NCBI GenBank assembly: GCA_026874595.1
Contig: CM049318.1
Span: 18,896,241-18,960,240 of the forward strand
Source of the DNA: Sipunculus nudus
Lineage: Eukaryota > Annelida > Sipuncula > Golfingiida > Sipunculidae
DNA: 64,000 bases
Reading direction: 5' to 3'
The position numbers and the translations under genes are program-made. Every line of letters starts with the position of its first letter. Position 1 is the stretch's first letter. The notes below the pieces were generated by a model. That model was not told the origin of the DNA and did not search any database. It saw nothing but the letters and a program-made list of their open reading frames with translations. Positions 11,234 through 21,253 of the stretch are shown piece after piece.

Positions 11234-11640
11234 TCATATAATTACAGTCTTCGGCAATATTTTATGTAAATGTGCGTAGGCAGAAGGTTCGTGCAACCTC
11301 GATACGGAATCAGCGATCTGTTGTCGCTCTTGGATAATAAACAGCCTGGAGCCGAAAATTATAAACTGCCGAATACCAAAAAAATTCCGGAGGTATTCCA
11401 TGACCATAGCGTTTTTGCACGATCCTGTGTTAATTATAGAAACTGCTGCCATATATCACAATGTATTAATAGCTTTTTGTTTGTCCAGTAAGAAGCCAAC
11501 TGCAGCACTGCCAGTTCCAGTGCAAGGGCTTCTTTATGAAGTGCAAGGACTTCTTTTCGCCCCTTAAGTACGCTCCGGCAGCTTCCGTACATGCGTCAAT
11601 ACATACCGGCGCAGCTGGGCGGTTATCCACCATAGAGGAT
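11234..11640 (-). pseudogene. RNase H domain of the tyrosine-recombinase retrotransposon, frameshifted
   Basis: The 72-codon open part (11,452-11,234) contains AAVSIINTGSCKNAMVMEYL and QQIADSVSRLHEPSAYAHL, the C-terminal half of the DIRS/Ngaro RNase H. Upstream in another frame (about 11,600) is CIDACTEAAGAYLRG with the first catalytic Asp, and between them an LALELAVLQLAS helix that carries the glutamate. At least two frameshifts separate these pieces. Confidence 0.7.
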
Positions 11641-11725
11641 CTGCCGTTAAATTACTCCATGAAACTTGGCCACCATGCAATATCCTTTTTACATATCTAA
11701 CGTTACTCGAGTCCTATGCCATGGT

Positions 11726-12273
11726 TTATTTAAAGTACAAATTTTTATCCAACATACGCCGCAAATGGAAACGGCCACCGTATACACATTGCGTTGACCA
11801 GTTCAGTTGACCGGCTAGGCGCATCAAGTCTTTCTTAGTAACCTTCTGTTTAATATTGAACCGAAAACGTGTCTCTTGGAGTTCTTTAATGTTTTTATTA
11901 GGAAGTGAAATTTTCATATTACAGCTGTCAAGCTGAATACCAAGAAAAGTCATTAACTGTACGGGCCCTTCGACTTTCTTATAGTTAATTCTGAATCCCA
12001 GCTGACGCAAAATATACATTAATTCACACATTGTTTCTTTGCATGACTCATATGATTTTTCTATTCAGATAAGGTCATCAAGACAAGATACAATATTCTC
12101 GAAAACTCTGGCTTTCATGATGCGCCGGACAGCCTAGGATAATGTATTAAAGATTAACGGAGGTTTCCAAGCGCCAAACGAGAGCCGACGATCAACGAGA
12201 AAAACTGGTTTACTAGTACCTGTAAATTGCCACTTAATAACAGTAGCTTGGTCTTCGCCGGGTTGAATTATAA
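11726..12273 (-). pseudogene. Reverse transcriptase C-terminal part of the tyrosine-recombinase retrotransposon
   Basis: Begins immediately beside the gypsy insertion with VIIQPGEDQATVIKWQF, then PVFLVDRRLSFGAWKPP and IFNTLS (RT fingers/palm). The catalytic box region near 12,060-12,090 is degraded (a 'DDLI'-like remnant on the minus strand). The 101-codon piece 12,031-11,726 reads MCELMYILRQLGFRINYKK, then MTFLGIQLDS and LAGQLNWSTQCVYGGRFHLR, the RT thumb and connection to RNase H that is characteristic of YR retrotransposons. Confidence 0.75.
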
Positions 12274-12481
12274 CCATTGTTACGGAACCTAATATAAACA
12301 TATCACGTATGCGTGATGAACACAAATTCTGTTACTGAGATAAAAAAAAAATCAGATTCTGTAACACTAGGCAGCGGGAAATGTCTAGGGGAATGAATAA
12401 AGAAGTCAGTGGTATTTTGTTAACAAATAACTATAATTTATTCTTAAGACAACCCTAGCAATACAATACACTAAATCAATA

Positions 12482-12802
12482 TAGTCCAGGTGCCAAAATG
12501 GGTTTTCAAACCTGACCTTGTTTTATGGTCTGCCCAATGTTTTTTTATGGTTATACCCTATTTTAAGGGTGCTGAATTCAAATCTGGATGATGCCACTCT
12601 GGCATCCTTGAGGGTTTTGAGATATTCAAGATGGCCGCCAAGATGGCTGCCAAATATTAAATCATCATATATTTGCAATTATATGGTGTATATATATACT
12701 GCAAAGGGTTAATTTGCAATTAATTTGGTAAGGAGATCAATTAAGTGCAATACTGTGAACAATTAAAAAATAAATCCTTGATTTTAAGCCAAAATGGCGT
12801 CC
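12482..12802 (+). repeat. Left TIR of the Academ-type element
   Basis: About 320 bp, matching the reverse complement of 15,096-15,406 at high identity through landmarks such as AAGATGGCCGCCAAGATGGC and GGGTTAATTTGCAATTAATT. It ends inward at AAAATGGCGTCC. Confidence 0.9.
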
Positions 12803-13391
12803 TTTTACCTGTTTTGGTAAGCCAGACTTGATAACGTGCTTTCGACAAGTTTTTTCCTTGGCAGCCATAACATGCAGCTACAAAGTGGCTGGCCTCATCA
12901 ATGACATCATTGATATTACTCAGCAGGTCTCCCACATTTCGCAAAGTGTGTCCTTTTTTCAGTGTATTGTGCATGGTAGACTTTCCTACGCCCCACATAT
13001 ATGCAGTTGTATCACAGCCAATAGAGCATGAGCAGCCAACAGGTCTGGTATTATATTCTGGTGTTTCTTGACTGTGTCCCCAATATTGCAGATTGTTCGT
13101 TTTGCACTAGTACTTTCCACCAGAACTGCGCAGTCAAGATTGTTCTCATGATAGTGGTGTAACAGAAAAAGAAACACGTCGGTATCAGATAACCTTAATG
13201 ATACTGTTTCCATTCTTGGTGAGGTTCATCACCTGTTGCACCATTATAACGTCAGCCTCCTCATGCATTGTCTTCAAGTCATTCCGTGAGGACAAAACAC
13301 CCTCCCTGATTTGTAATCGGATGGGGTTATTTCCCGTCAGTACAAATATGTGTATGAATGCTTTTTGTGATGTTGGCTGAGTCTTGATCAT
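12741..13391 (-). pseudogene. XPG/FEN1-like nuclease, middle and C-terminal part, inverted fragment of the Academ-type gene
   Basis: Three overlapping minus-strand pieces. 13,391-13,185 carries NDLKTMHEEADVIMVQQVMN, the XPG-I acidic motif (EEAD). 13,213-12,986 carries DTDVFLFLLHHY, the second acidic motif, then VKKHQNIIPDLLAAHALL. 12,998-12,741 carries MWGVGKSTMHNTLKKGH, corresponding to the helix-hairpin-helix region (GCDTT...GIGK type), and FVAACYGCQGKN. These are the residues that bind the two metal ions in flap endonucleases. Two frameshifts separate them. The run beyond about 12,802 enters the TIR. The same EEAD segment is present again in forward orientation at 13,798-13,860. Confidence 0.65.
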
Positions 13392-13461
13392 GTATTACAA
13401 CCCCTGACAGAGTATGATGATTAGCTGTACCTTGTTTTTGGTGGCAGTTAAGACTACAGTC

Positions 13462-14294
13462 TAAACGTAGAGTAGCCAATGAACTTGCTCCTGTACCAGA
13501 GGTTGCTGTTATTGATGGTTGTGCGATGCTCTGGGTGATTCAATGGCCGTCCAATGGAACTTTACAGGACTATGTAGATGGGTTCGCTGAAGCAATTGTT
13601 TTAAGCTCGCTGACAAGGATGTGTACCTTGTGTTTGATCGATATGTCGACTTCAGTATTATAGGTCGAACAAGATGTTCCAGGGCAGGAGTTGGAACCAA
13701 GCAATATAAACTGCGGCTAGATGCACCTCTTCCTAAACAGAGTCTTGACTGTCACCAAAAACGAGGTATAGCTAATCAACATACTCTGTCAGGGGACAAC
13801 GACTTGAAGACAATGCATGAGGAGGCTGACGTTATCATGGTGCAACAGGTGGTGAACCTCGCATCACTAGGATGCCCGCACTGAAATCACTTCCACCAAC
13901 TTTAGAAGCATTTGCAGAAAACGTTTAGCGCGTTCACCTTCAAGTGTGTATCTGGAGACAGGCCACAGATCCTGACCCTCCGCACCTCAACCCCACTCTA
14001 ATCGGCTGGCAAAAGGATGAGTCTTCCATGTCACTACTTCCAGTTCCTATTCTTAAAGGCACTAAGCCAGCTCCGGCAGAAGTCTTAGAAATGATCAAAT
14101 GCGGTCGTGCCCGCGATACACCATGCAAGACTGCCAAATGCAGTTGTATGACAGCACAGATATCGTGTACAGTTTTCTGTGCATGCAATAGTGCTGGAAA
14201 CTGTAACAACGGGTGGACAAGACAGGAAAACATCAGTTGTGACTATGAAGATAGTGATGAAGAGGAAGAGCTCCTCGAGGTCACAGAGGGTTAA
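13462..14294 (+). pseudogene. XPG/FEN1-like nuclease, N-terminal part and Cys-rich C-terminus, forward fragment of the Academ-type gene
   Basis: Starts with RVANELAPVPEVAVIDGCAM (XPG N-domain Asp), then a frameshift near 13,598 and KLADKDVYLVFDRYVDFSII. After a further frame change comes NDLKTMHEEADVIMVQQVVN (13,798-13,860), where similarity to the nuclease core breaks off. The next conserved part is the C-terminal region: ALKSLPPTLEAFAENV (about 13,882-13,930), NPTLIGWQKDE, and a cysteine-rich tail (CGRARDTPCKTAKCSCMTAQ... CTVFCACNSAGNC, 14,100-14,210) with a Glu/Asp-rich end before the stop at 14,294. The missing middle section is exactly what lies inverted at 12,741-13,391. Confidence 0.65.
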
Positions 14295-14511
14295 AACTTG
14301 AGAGTTACTGGCAGTTGGGACTTCATATAGAATAAATATACTTGCCCTATGCCTGATGTCATATATTCTATAAGTTTTATATAATGTTTGGTGTGCTAAA
14401 TATTTCGAGCATCAGTGGCCATCTTGGATGCTGAATTATTATTTTCTAAATCTGATCAAAATCAGTACCGGGCTATATTAACTTTTACTTACTTTACTAG
14501 CTCAAGTGGTC

Positions 14512-14850
14512 TTGGGTAAATCTCAGTACTCTTTAGCCTTAGGTAGAGCATAGCACAAAGGTTGTGAGTTCAAATCTCAGCCTCAGCAGAGGTAAGAGTT
14601 TTATGGTTGGTCCCATCCAGGCTGAACGCTCGGCAGGCTTTAAAGGAAACGTTGAGGAGACCTAAACCCTTGTATCACTCACAAATGAGTGCGTCTTTGG
14701 GTGTTCCTCGGTCTTATGAACCACCAATGGCCTGATTACACACACAGGACCCGCAGGCACGGTAGACACCGAGATGTACATACTTAGATTAAGATTTATA
14801 TAAAACAGCATAAAAAGAGGCGGTTCCCTCCACCAAAAAAAAATTCTGTC
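14512..14850 (+). mobile_element. tRNA-derived SINE, nested in the Academ-type element
   Basis: A-box-like TAGCCTTAGGTAGAGCA (14,534-14,550) and B-box-like GAGTTCAAATCTC (14,566-14,578), followed by a body shared with the SINE at 41,713: GCAGGCTT near 14,633, CACAAATGAGTGC, a GGTGTTCC block, ACACACACAGGACC, and the 3' end AGGCGGTTCCCTCCACC plus an A-run. The head seems to have an extra stretch upstream of the A box. No clear target duplication found. Confidence 0.75.
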
Positions 14851-15095
14851 TGTTCATAAACCCTTATATGAAATCAATGTCATCAAATGTCTGTACCTTT
14901 TTTTGCCAAAATATGCTTTTATTCAACTTTGTGGTCGTTTGACTGTCATTTTATCTTTAAAGGACAACCTCTGGTTGTTTACAATAGCGTAAACTATTAA
15001 TTTATGTACCAAAGACCACTCGAGTGCGAGTCATGCCCATCTCATTTTCATTTCTTTCAACATATACATTCTTAATATGTTACGGCGGCCATTTT

Positions 15096-15406
15096 GGACG
15101 CCATTTTGCCTTAAAAAAATCTCAGATTTTTTTTAGTTGTTCACAGTATTGCACATATTTGATCTCCTTACCAAATTAATTGCAAATTAACCCTTTGCAG
15201 TACATATATACACCATATAATTGCAAATATATGATGATTTCATATTTGGCAGCCATCTTGGCGGCCATCTTGAATATCTCAAAACCCTCAAGGATGTCAG
15301 AGTGGCATCATCCAGATTTGAATTAAGCACCCTCAAAATAGGGTATAACCATCAAATAACATTAGGCAGACCATAAAACAAGGTTCCACCGCTGGCACCT
15401 GGACTA
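15096..15406 (-). repeat. Right TIR of the Academ-type element
   Basis: About 311 bp, inverted partner of 12,482-12,802. A poly-T stretch replaces part of the left arm near 15,115-15,135. Confidence 0.9.
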
Positions 15407-15727
15407 ATACAATTTTACAGTAAAACAGCGGTATAGCAACAAGTCAATACAATCACATAGTTAAATAATGCGCACAGTACCTGGATACCAACACCATCAC
15501 AACGATAAGTCCTTTAAATGTAAACTCTCGGAGAATGACAGTCCAGTGGAAAGTTCTTGCAACAACCCAGAAAGTAAACTGAAGTCCAAATGCATAACAT
15601 CCAGGAGAAAGTCTTTGAAAATGTATAATTGCCGCATTCGTCGGATAAGGTCCTAGAATCTGACACACCCTTCTGCGTCCGCTGGAATCTTCTCTGCTCT
15701 CTGCCCTGCCCGTTCTAAAACACAGAA

Positions 15728-15740
15728 CCTTTATATACCT
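15728..15740 (-). promoter_or_regulatory. TATA-like box of the gypsy 3' LTR
   Basis: AGGTATATAAAGG on the minus strand, in the orientation of the element. It is the best core-promoter candidate of the LTR, and it lies within the block that is deleted from the 5' LTR. Confidence 0.5.
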
Positions 15741-16018
15741 TCACACCTCAAGCCGAGAATTTTCCCATTCTCGAACAGTCTATAAGATCTTGCACAGTAA
15801 ACACGCATTTCAGGAATTATCGAGAAGAACATAGCCGTTTGTATCTCCACATACCAGGGTCATCACGTGACCCACGACCAGGCGTGAAAACCCAAGGCTT
15901 ACATGACAACGAGAGTTCAACCAGTACGGTTTAAACATATATTGTAATACGCGGCCAGACACGAATGCCACAACAGGAGTTACGCCCGTGTCACATAATA
16001 AAAAGAGCACCTGTAACA

Positions 16019-16030
16019 CTCCCCCTCCTG
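16019..16030 (-). other. Polypurine tract of the gypsy element
   Basis: CAGGAGGGGGAG on the minus strand, immediately 5' of the 3' LTR start TGTTACAGG. In LTR retrotransposons this RNase H-resistant tract primes plus-strand DNA synthesis. Confidence 0.8.
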
Positions 16031-16244
16031 TAGAGAAAAGAAAGTTTTCACGGAAAACTTTCTTTTTGCGATCACAATCACTAAATCCTTACAACATCTA
16101 AAAAATCATCTTATCTACAACATCACATAAACATCCCGTTTACAACATTTCATAAACATCTCGATAAGCAATCAGCAAGTACATTGTCTTTCCCTTTAAT
16201 GTGTATGATATCAAGATTGTAATCCTATAAGAACAAACTCCATC

Positions 16245-16730
16245 TCAACAATATTTGATTTTACACTTTAACTTGTTCATAAACGTGAGGGGATTGTGAT
16301 CACTGAAGACAATAATAGGCCTGACTGATGAAGTAACATAAACTTCAAAATGTTGCAACGCCAAAATCAAGGCCAAACATTCTTTTTCAATAGTGTAGTA
16401 GTTTTTCTGGTTTGCATTAATCTTTCTTGAGAAATAACAAATTGGATGATCTATGCCATCATTGCCTTCTTGTAACAACACAGCACCAGCAGCAGTATCA
16501 CTAGCATCTACAGCTAACTTAAAAGGTACAGAAAAAGTCTGGAGCTGCTAAAACTGGTGAACTTTGCAGAATTGCTTTCAAATTCTGAAATGCATTTTCA
16601 CACTGAACATTCCATACAAACTTTTGTTTCATCTTTAACAAATTAGTCAAAGGTTCAGCTTCAGCAGCAAAATTTGGACAAAACTTCCTGTAGTACCAAA
16701 CCATACCAAGAAAACGCATTATTTGCTTTT
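16245..16730 (-). pseudogene. Gypsy RNase H and RT connection
   Basis: The 16,719-16,519 piece (RFLGMVWYYRKFCPNFA, AEPLTNLLK, VWNVQCENAF) is the RT thumb/connection. After a one-base frame change near 16,525 the RNase H follows: AVDASDTAAGAVLLQEG with the first Asp, FSRKINANQKNYYTIEKECL with the Glu, and VFSDHNPLTFM with the next Asp. The frame ends at about 16,245 in Lys-rich sequence, followed by about 215 bp of non-coding sequence and the polypurine tract, so RNase H is the last domain of this element. Confidence 0.82.
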
Positions 16731-16902
16731 TGTTCTCTTATCTAGGAAATGCAGAAATAGCACTTATTTTAGCATCAACAGATTTTACCTGACCCTGCCC
16801 TACAATATGACCCAAAAATGTTACTTGTGCATGACAAAATGATTTTACTAAGTTGACGGTCAGACGTGCTTCACTGAGTCTTTCGAAGAGGTCGCGGAGA
16901 AT

Positions 16903-17759
16903 TTACATATGTTTCTCCCAGGTGTCGCTGTACACGATAAGGTCACTATATGCATCGCAGCCCTGAATGTCCTTGACAACCATATGGATGAGGCGCTGGA
17001 ACGTAGACGGAGAGTTCTTCATGCCAAACGGCATAACTTTATACTGGTACAGTCCTTGCGGCGTCACAAATGCGGACACTTCTTTCGCTAGATCTGTCAG
17101 CGGAACTTGCCAGAATCCTTTTAACAAGTCAAACTTGGAAACATATCTAGAGCTACCCACTCTATCAATGCAATCATCGATCCTCGGAATCGGAAACGTG
17201 TCGGTCTTGGTGACAGAGTTCAGTTTTCGACAATCTGTGCACATACGATAACTTCCATCAGGTTTTGGCACAAGAATACATGGTGAACTCCAGTTACTCT
17301 TACTAGGTTCAATAAAATCATGTCCAGCAAATATTGATTCTCATCCTGTAGATACTTTTGTTTTTCTGGATTTAGTCTATATGGATGTTGCTTGACTGCG
17401 CTTGCCTCGCCAACATCGACGTCATGGCACAACATGTTAGTTCGCGTTGGAATGTCACAAAACAAATGATCATTATTCCGCAGCAGGTTCTTGAGGTCTT
17501 GTTGTTTTTGTGCGGTTAGGTGTGACAGTTTGGCATCCAGGTTTTTAAGCACGTCTGAGATTTTTAATGGTACTGTACCACACTGAATGTCTACATCACA
17601 CTTACAATCAGTATCTACTTTAACTGGGTCTGGGTCAGTTTTTACACAATTAACAGCAGTAACATTTTGTACAACATCTGGTGTGCTATTTCTGTCATAA
17701 TATGGTTTCAATATGTTAACATGGCACAGTTGTTTCTTCTTACGTCTATCTGGTGTCAA
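16903..17759 (-). pseudogene. Gypsy reverse transcriptase, with altered YxDD box
   Basis: 17,759-17,220 carries the end of the integrase C-terminal tail (KKQLCHVNILKPYY) and the RT lead-in (LSHLTAQKQQDLKNLLR, LFCDIPTRTNMLCHDVDVGE, KQHPYRLNPEKQ), showing that integrase and RT were one polyprotein in the order INT-RT. 17,271-16,903 carries the RT palm: MPKPDGSYRMCTDCRKLN, SKFDLLKGFWQVPL (catalytic Asp48 of this piece), AFVTPQGLYQY, MPFGMKNSPSTFQRL. The active-site box reads YSDL at residues 108-111, so one residue of the normal Y-x-D-D is gone and the second catalytic aspartate is missing. A frameshift lies between the two pieces. Confidence 0.85.
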
Positions 17760-17770
17760 CAGTATGTAAT

Positions 17771-18839
17771 TTAAATCACTGACTTTCTTGTCAACAATAT
17801 AAGGACCAAAATACCTAGCTTGCAGAGGTCTGCCGGGGATGGGAAGTAAGGCAAGGACTTTTTCACCAATTGAAGCTCAAACGTCATACTTGCAGTGTGC
17901 TTGTCATACTTTGTTTTCTTTTTACTTTGTGCAGATTTTAGATTTGACTTTGCAATCTCACAAGCATTGTGTAGTTTAGTGCGAAAGTCTGAAACATACT
18001 GTAGTAAACTAAGAGAATCAGGATTTTCACACAAGAGTTTTTCTCTAAGCAGTTTCAATGGACCTCGAACGGAGTGTCCAAAAACTAGTTCAAAGGGACT
18101 GAAACCCAAGGAACTCTTGAAAGGATTCTCTGACAGCAAACAGTAATGGATGGATTCCTTCATCCCAGTCTTTCTGTGTGTCATAGCAATAAGTTCTGGT
18201 CATGTTTTTTAATGTCTGGTGAAAACGCTCGAGGACGCCCTGACTTTCAGGATGGTATGGCGAAGAGCTGTACTGTTTTATACCTAGCTCAAGCATAATT
18301 TGTTGAATTAAGCCAGACATAAAATTAGACCCTTGGTCTGACTGGACAGATTTTGGTAATCCAAAAGTTGTAATAAACTTGTTCAGAGCTTTGACAACAC
18401 TTTTGGCATTAATTTTGCGCAATGGTATTGCCTCAGGGAACCTGGTAGATGCGCACATAATTGTCAGCAAGTATTCATGTCCAGATTTTGTTTTGGGCAG
18501 TGGTCCAACACAATCAACAATAATCCTACTGAATGGTTCCTCGAAAGTAGGAATAGGCCTAAGTGGGGCCTTATGAGGATTCTTATTAGGCTTGCCTGCC
18601 ATCTGGCATGTATGGCATGATTTACAATATTGTACAACATCTTTCCTGAGGTTAGGCCAATAGAAGTGTGTACTAACTTTCTGATAAGTTTTATTTATAC
18701 CTAAATGGCCAGACAAAGGAGCCTCATGTGCCATGCTTAAAACTTCACTGCGAAAGCTTTTGGGCATTACTATTTGATGTTTGATGGCCCACTCTTCATC
18801 AGCGCATAAATCAGGTGGTCGCCATTTACGCATAAGCAC
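17771..18839 (-). pseudogene. Gypsy integrase
   Basis: Piece 18,839-18,090 (249 codons) holds an HHCC zinc-binding N-domain (H38, H45, C75, C78) and a complete D,D35E catalytic core: D109 in IIVDCVGPLPKTKSG, D168 in VQSDQGSNF, E204 in HPESQGVLERFHQ. All three acidic residues are present. The second piece, 18,184-17,771, starts after a frameshift with SSLGFSPFELVFGHSVRGPL and continues through the C-terminal region (YVSDFRTKLHNACEIAK, KKTKYDKHTASMTFELQ). Integrase lies between protease and RT, which is unusual for Ty3/gypsy. Confidence 0.88.
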
Positions 18840-18911
18840 TCCATTTTTGACATAGAAACAAACTGGATTCTGTGACAGCTAATCTTTTGAAACTGCCCTG
18901 GGAAACAAACA

Positions 18912-19573
18912 TTAAATATCAGGGTCCTTATGCTGTTCCGCGATAAGTTCTGACCTTGAGAATGCTGCATCCTGTACGGGCGAGTCGTTAGACGAGTTAC
19001 TAGTGACTCCCAGAGTGTTATTATCTGGACCATTTTTCTTAGCCATGGATCTAGTTACAGCACATGAAGGATACAAACCAGGAATTTCCTGACTTTCCGT
19101 ATCAGTATCCTGATGAAGTGATGGCTTTTCTGTCACTATTGGTACAGGCTGTACTTTATCACCTGCAACATCATTGCCTAGTAGCAACTGAATTCCCTTA
19201 AAGGGTAAAGTAGTTCTTATGCCCACAGTAATATTCCAAGAAATCAAATCTGACTTTAAATGGATACTGTGAAGCGGAACTGAAGTGTGCCAGTCTGAAA
19301 ACACACGATTAACAAGTGCATGTGCACCAGTAAAGAACCTACCAGAAAATGGCAAAGTGTTTGCTAACATTAGAGTCTGGCCTGATCAGTGTCCCTCAAA
19401 ATTCTAATAGGGGTAGAATGTGAAAAATCACTCGAAAGTGATACAAAACCATAATGTATGAATGGCTCAAATAACTCCATTTCAGAGTCAGGAGAGGAAT
19501 CTACTACCTCAACCCCATCAAACAAAGAACTGACATTGACAGTGTCAGTCATAAACTCTGTTTTCAGAGTCAA
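18912..19573 (-). pseudogene. Gypsy protease region, frameshift in the catalytic motif
   Basis: 19,573-19,370 ends in PIRILRDT, the lead-in to the aspartic protease active-site D-T/S-G. The frame shifts at that point, and the 19,370-18,912 piece continues with MLANTLPFSGRFFTGAHALV, ITVGIRTTLPFKGIQLLLGND and VAGDKVQPVPIV, the flap and C-terminal part of retropepsins in this group. A single base loss at about 19,385 is the simplest explanation. The following SRSMAKK-like, Ser/Asn/Asp-rich stretch links to the integrase. Confidence 0.72.
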
Positions 19574-20526
19574 CTAAGGAATCTACATCCTTTTTATCAT
19601 CAAACTCCTCATGGGAGTCAATAGAGGAATTTTCCTCAGCAGAGACAAACCTTTGTTTGTCATAAGAGGACCTGGCCTCATTTGAAATACTCTCGCAAGA
19701 GTCATAAAAGGACTTAGCCTTATCCAGAGATTACTCCTCGTGGGAGTCTTGAAAGGACCTAGCCTTATTTAATTCTCGCAGGAATCAACTGAGGTTTCTA
19801 CCCCGCAAGCTACGGATTCTCCTTTGGATTTAGACGGCCCTTGGGCCTCCGTAGCATCAAACTCTTTATTTGATTCAACAAAGGAGCTGTACCCCGTATT
19901 TACATGAAATTAGCCTGGCTCTGTATTATGCTATGCATAGATTTTGAAACAAAACCAGAAGGTTTGCTATTTGTACTATTCGCAATTTTCCAGTAGTCAT
20001 ATATTAGATGACCTTCCTTCTTGCAGTAATTACAGATTTTCTTTGAAAATGACTGGTCTTTGTTGGACTTAGACACAGTGGACGTGGACTGAGGTGTAGC
20101 TATGGGCTTTGTTGAACTATCAGGACTAGTTGCACTGGGTGACTGCGCTTTAAACTTCTTTTGACCTTACTGATTTACATTCTTGTTTGTGAATGACTGG
20201 TTTGATTTGCTAGTAAAGGACATTTTGTGCGTCAATGAATAATCAACAGCTAATTGAGCAGCAATGTCAAGTGTTTCAGGACTTTTTTCATCGAGAAAAA
20301 GTTTTAACATCTGCGTTAATGCAGCGCTTTAATTCTTCAAGCAAGACCAACTGGCGCAAATTGTCATAATCTTTCATTATATTTTTAGAACTACACCAGT
20401 GATCAAACAACTGCTCTTTTGTCCTAGCAAATTCGACGTAGGTCTTTTCTTTGCGCTTTTCCCAATTTCTGAATTTCTGGCGGTAAGCCTTTGGAACTAA
20501 GTCATAACCTTTTAGGATTAACCGTT
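19574..20526 (-). pseudogene. Gypsy gag C-terminal region with altered zinc knuckle and acidic repeats
   Basis: Near 20,040-19,980 the minus strand reads ICNYCKKEGHLIYDYWKIA: C-x2-C-x4-H-x4-Y, a CCHC knuckle whose last Cys is Tyr. The upstream part (20,526-20,050) matches gag capsid sequence in several frames. Between 19,560 and 19,900 there is a repetitive stretch encoding short Asp/Ser/Glu units (D-S-x-E-E type). There is no long open frame here, so the region is heavily frameshifted. Confidence 0.6.
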
Positions 20527-21093
20527 TTACCGGTCATAGTCAGCAGCAGCTTCTACTGAAAGCTCTGTATGAATTTCTCTGGCCTTGCCAGTCAATACCC
20601 TTTGTAACAGCAAAGTCCAATTTTCCTTAGGCCATTTTAAATTTTCAGCGACCTTCTCAAAGTGTAAGAAATATTTATCAACCTCTTTTTCTTTAAAAGG
20701 TGAGACAAGTCTAATGTGTTTAGCAACATCAAAACTGTGAGTTGGGGCATCACGTAGATTATGTTCTAGTTTAATTCTTTCTAACTTCAGTCGTTTTAAC
20801 TCAATTTCTTTTTCTTTCTCTTTTAATGCTAGCTCATGTTGCATTTCCAACTTTTTTCATTCTAATTGCATAGCAAGGCTATCGCTTTTTGATGTTTCAA
20901 CTTCAGTCTCTTCAATTAAACCTTTGCTAATAAGATCTTGCATGATTTTAGCAATGATATCAGGCTTTCTCAAAGCTTTTTTCACACTTAGCCCCAAGTG
21001 TTGTCCCAAACGCAAAAACTGTTCTTTTGACAACTGTTCAAGTTGATCAGGGTTGGGATCGTCAACAAATGCCTCAGGTTTGAAATCTGCCAT
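20527..21093 (-). pseudogene. Gypsy gag N-terminal and capsid region
   Basis: 21,093-20,857 starts with MADFKPEAFVDD and has an SAP-like helix pair (LSKEQFLRLGQHLGL...KPDIIAKIMQDLI). After a stop near 20,857 the frame resumes in 20,850-20,527: a charged coiled-coil (residues 1-30, ALKEKEKEIELKRLKLER) and the capsid core with FDVAKHIRLVSPFKEKEVDK, YFLHFEKVAENLKWPKENWT and LLQRVLTGKAREIHTELS. This gag type accompanies the INT-before-RT gypsy group. The start codon at 21,093 lies about 140 bp after the primer-binding site, a reasonable leader. Confidence 0.8.
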
Positions 21094-21229
21094 GTTAAGA
21101 TGTCAAAACAATAACAAAAAAACACTGAGATAAATCCTGTAAACAATGTACTGTAAACAATTTGTAATCTTGTAAACAATGTATGATAAAACAACGTGTC
21201 CAGGGAAATAAATTTGAAAACTATTAAGC

Positions 21230-21248
21230 ATCCCGACGAGAGCCCCAA
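21230..21248 (-). other. Candidate primer-binding site of the gypsy element
   Basis: Five bases inside the 5' LTR the minus strand reads TTGGGGCTCTCGTCGGGAT, which resembles (with small indels) a tRNA-Pro 3'-end complement. The position is right for priming minus-strand DNA synthesis. The tRNA identity is uncertain. Confidence 0.45.
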
Positions 21249-21253
21249 TTTTA

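Larger units (their letters stand above)
12482..15406 (+). mobile_element. Academ-type DNA transposon (XPG-nuclease protein), 2,925 bp, rearranged, nested in the LTR
   Basis: Terminal inverted repeats of about 310-320 bp begin TAGTCCAGGTGCC and end GGCACCTGGACTA, with ATA duplicated on both sides (12,479-12,481, 15,407-15,409). The intact LTR sequence at 21,450 shows the uninterrupted site. The interior encodes pieces of an XPG/FEN1-like nuclease with a cysteine-rich tail. Known: Academ elements carry an XPG-type nuclease and make 3-4 bp target duplications. Part of the gene is in inverted orientation (minus strand, 12,741-13,391) relative to the rest (plus strand, 13,462-14,294), so this copy cannot make the protein. 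The superfamily name is an inference from nuclease type plus duplication length. Confidence 0.7.
12278..16018 (-). repeat. 3' LTR of the gypsy element, interrupted by an Academ-type transposon
   Basis: LTR sequence lies at 12,278-12,481 and 15,407-16,018, giving about 813 bp when the insertion is ignored. It aligns with the 5' LTR at 21,254-21,829 but keeps an internal block of about 230 bp (roughly 15,710-15,945) that the 5' LTR has lost. That block holds the TATA-like box and a CACGTG E-box (15,864-15,869). Confidence 0.88.

Noticed and set aside
15453-15668. Minus-strand frame of 71 codons, repeated at 21,499-21,702
   Set aside because: Both are inside the gypsy LTRs at the same relative position, so they are shadows of LTR sequence, not a gene pair.
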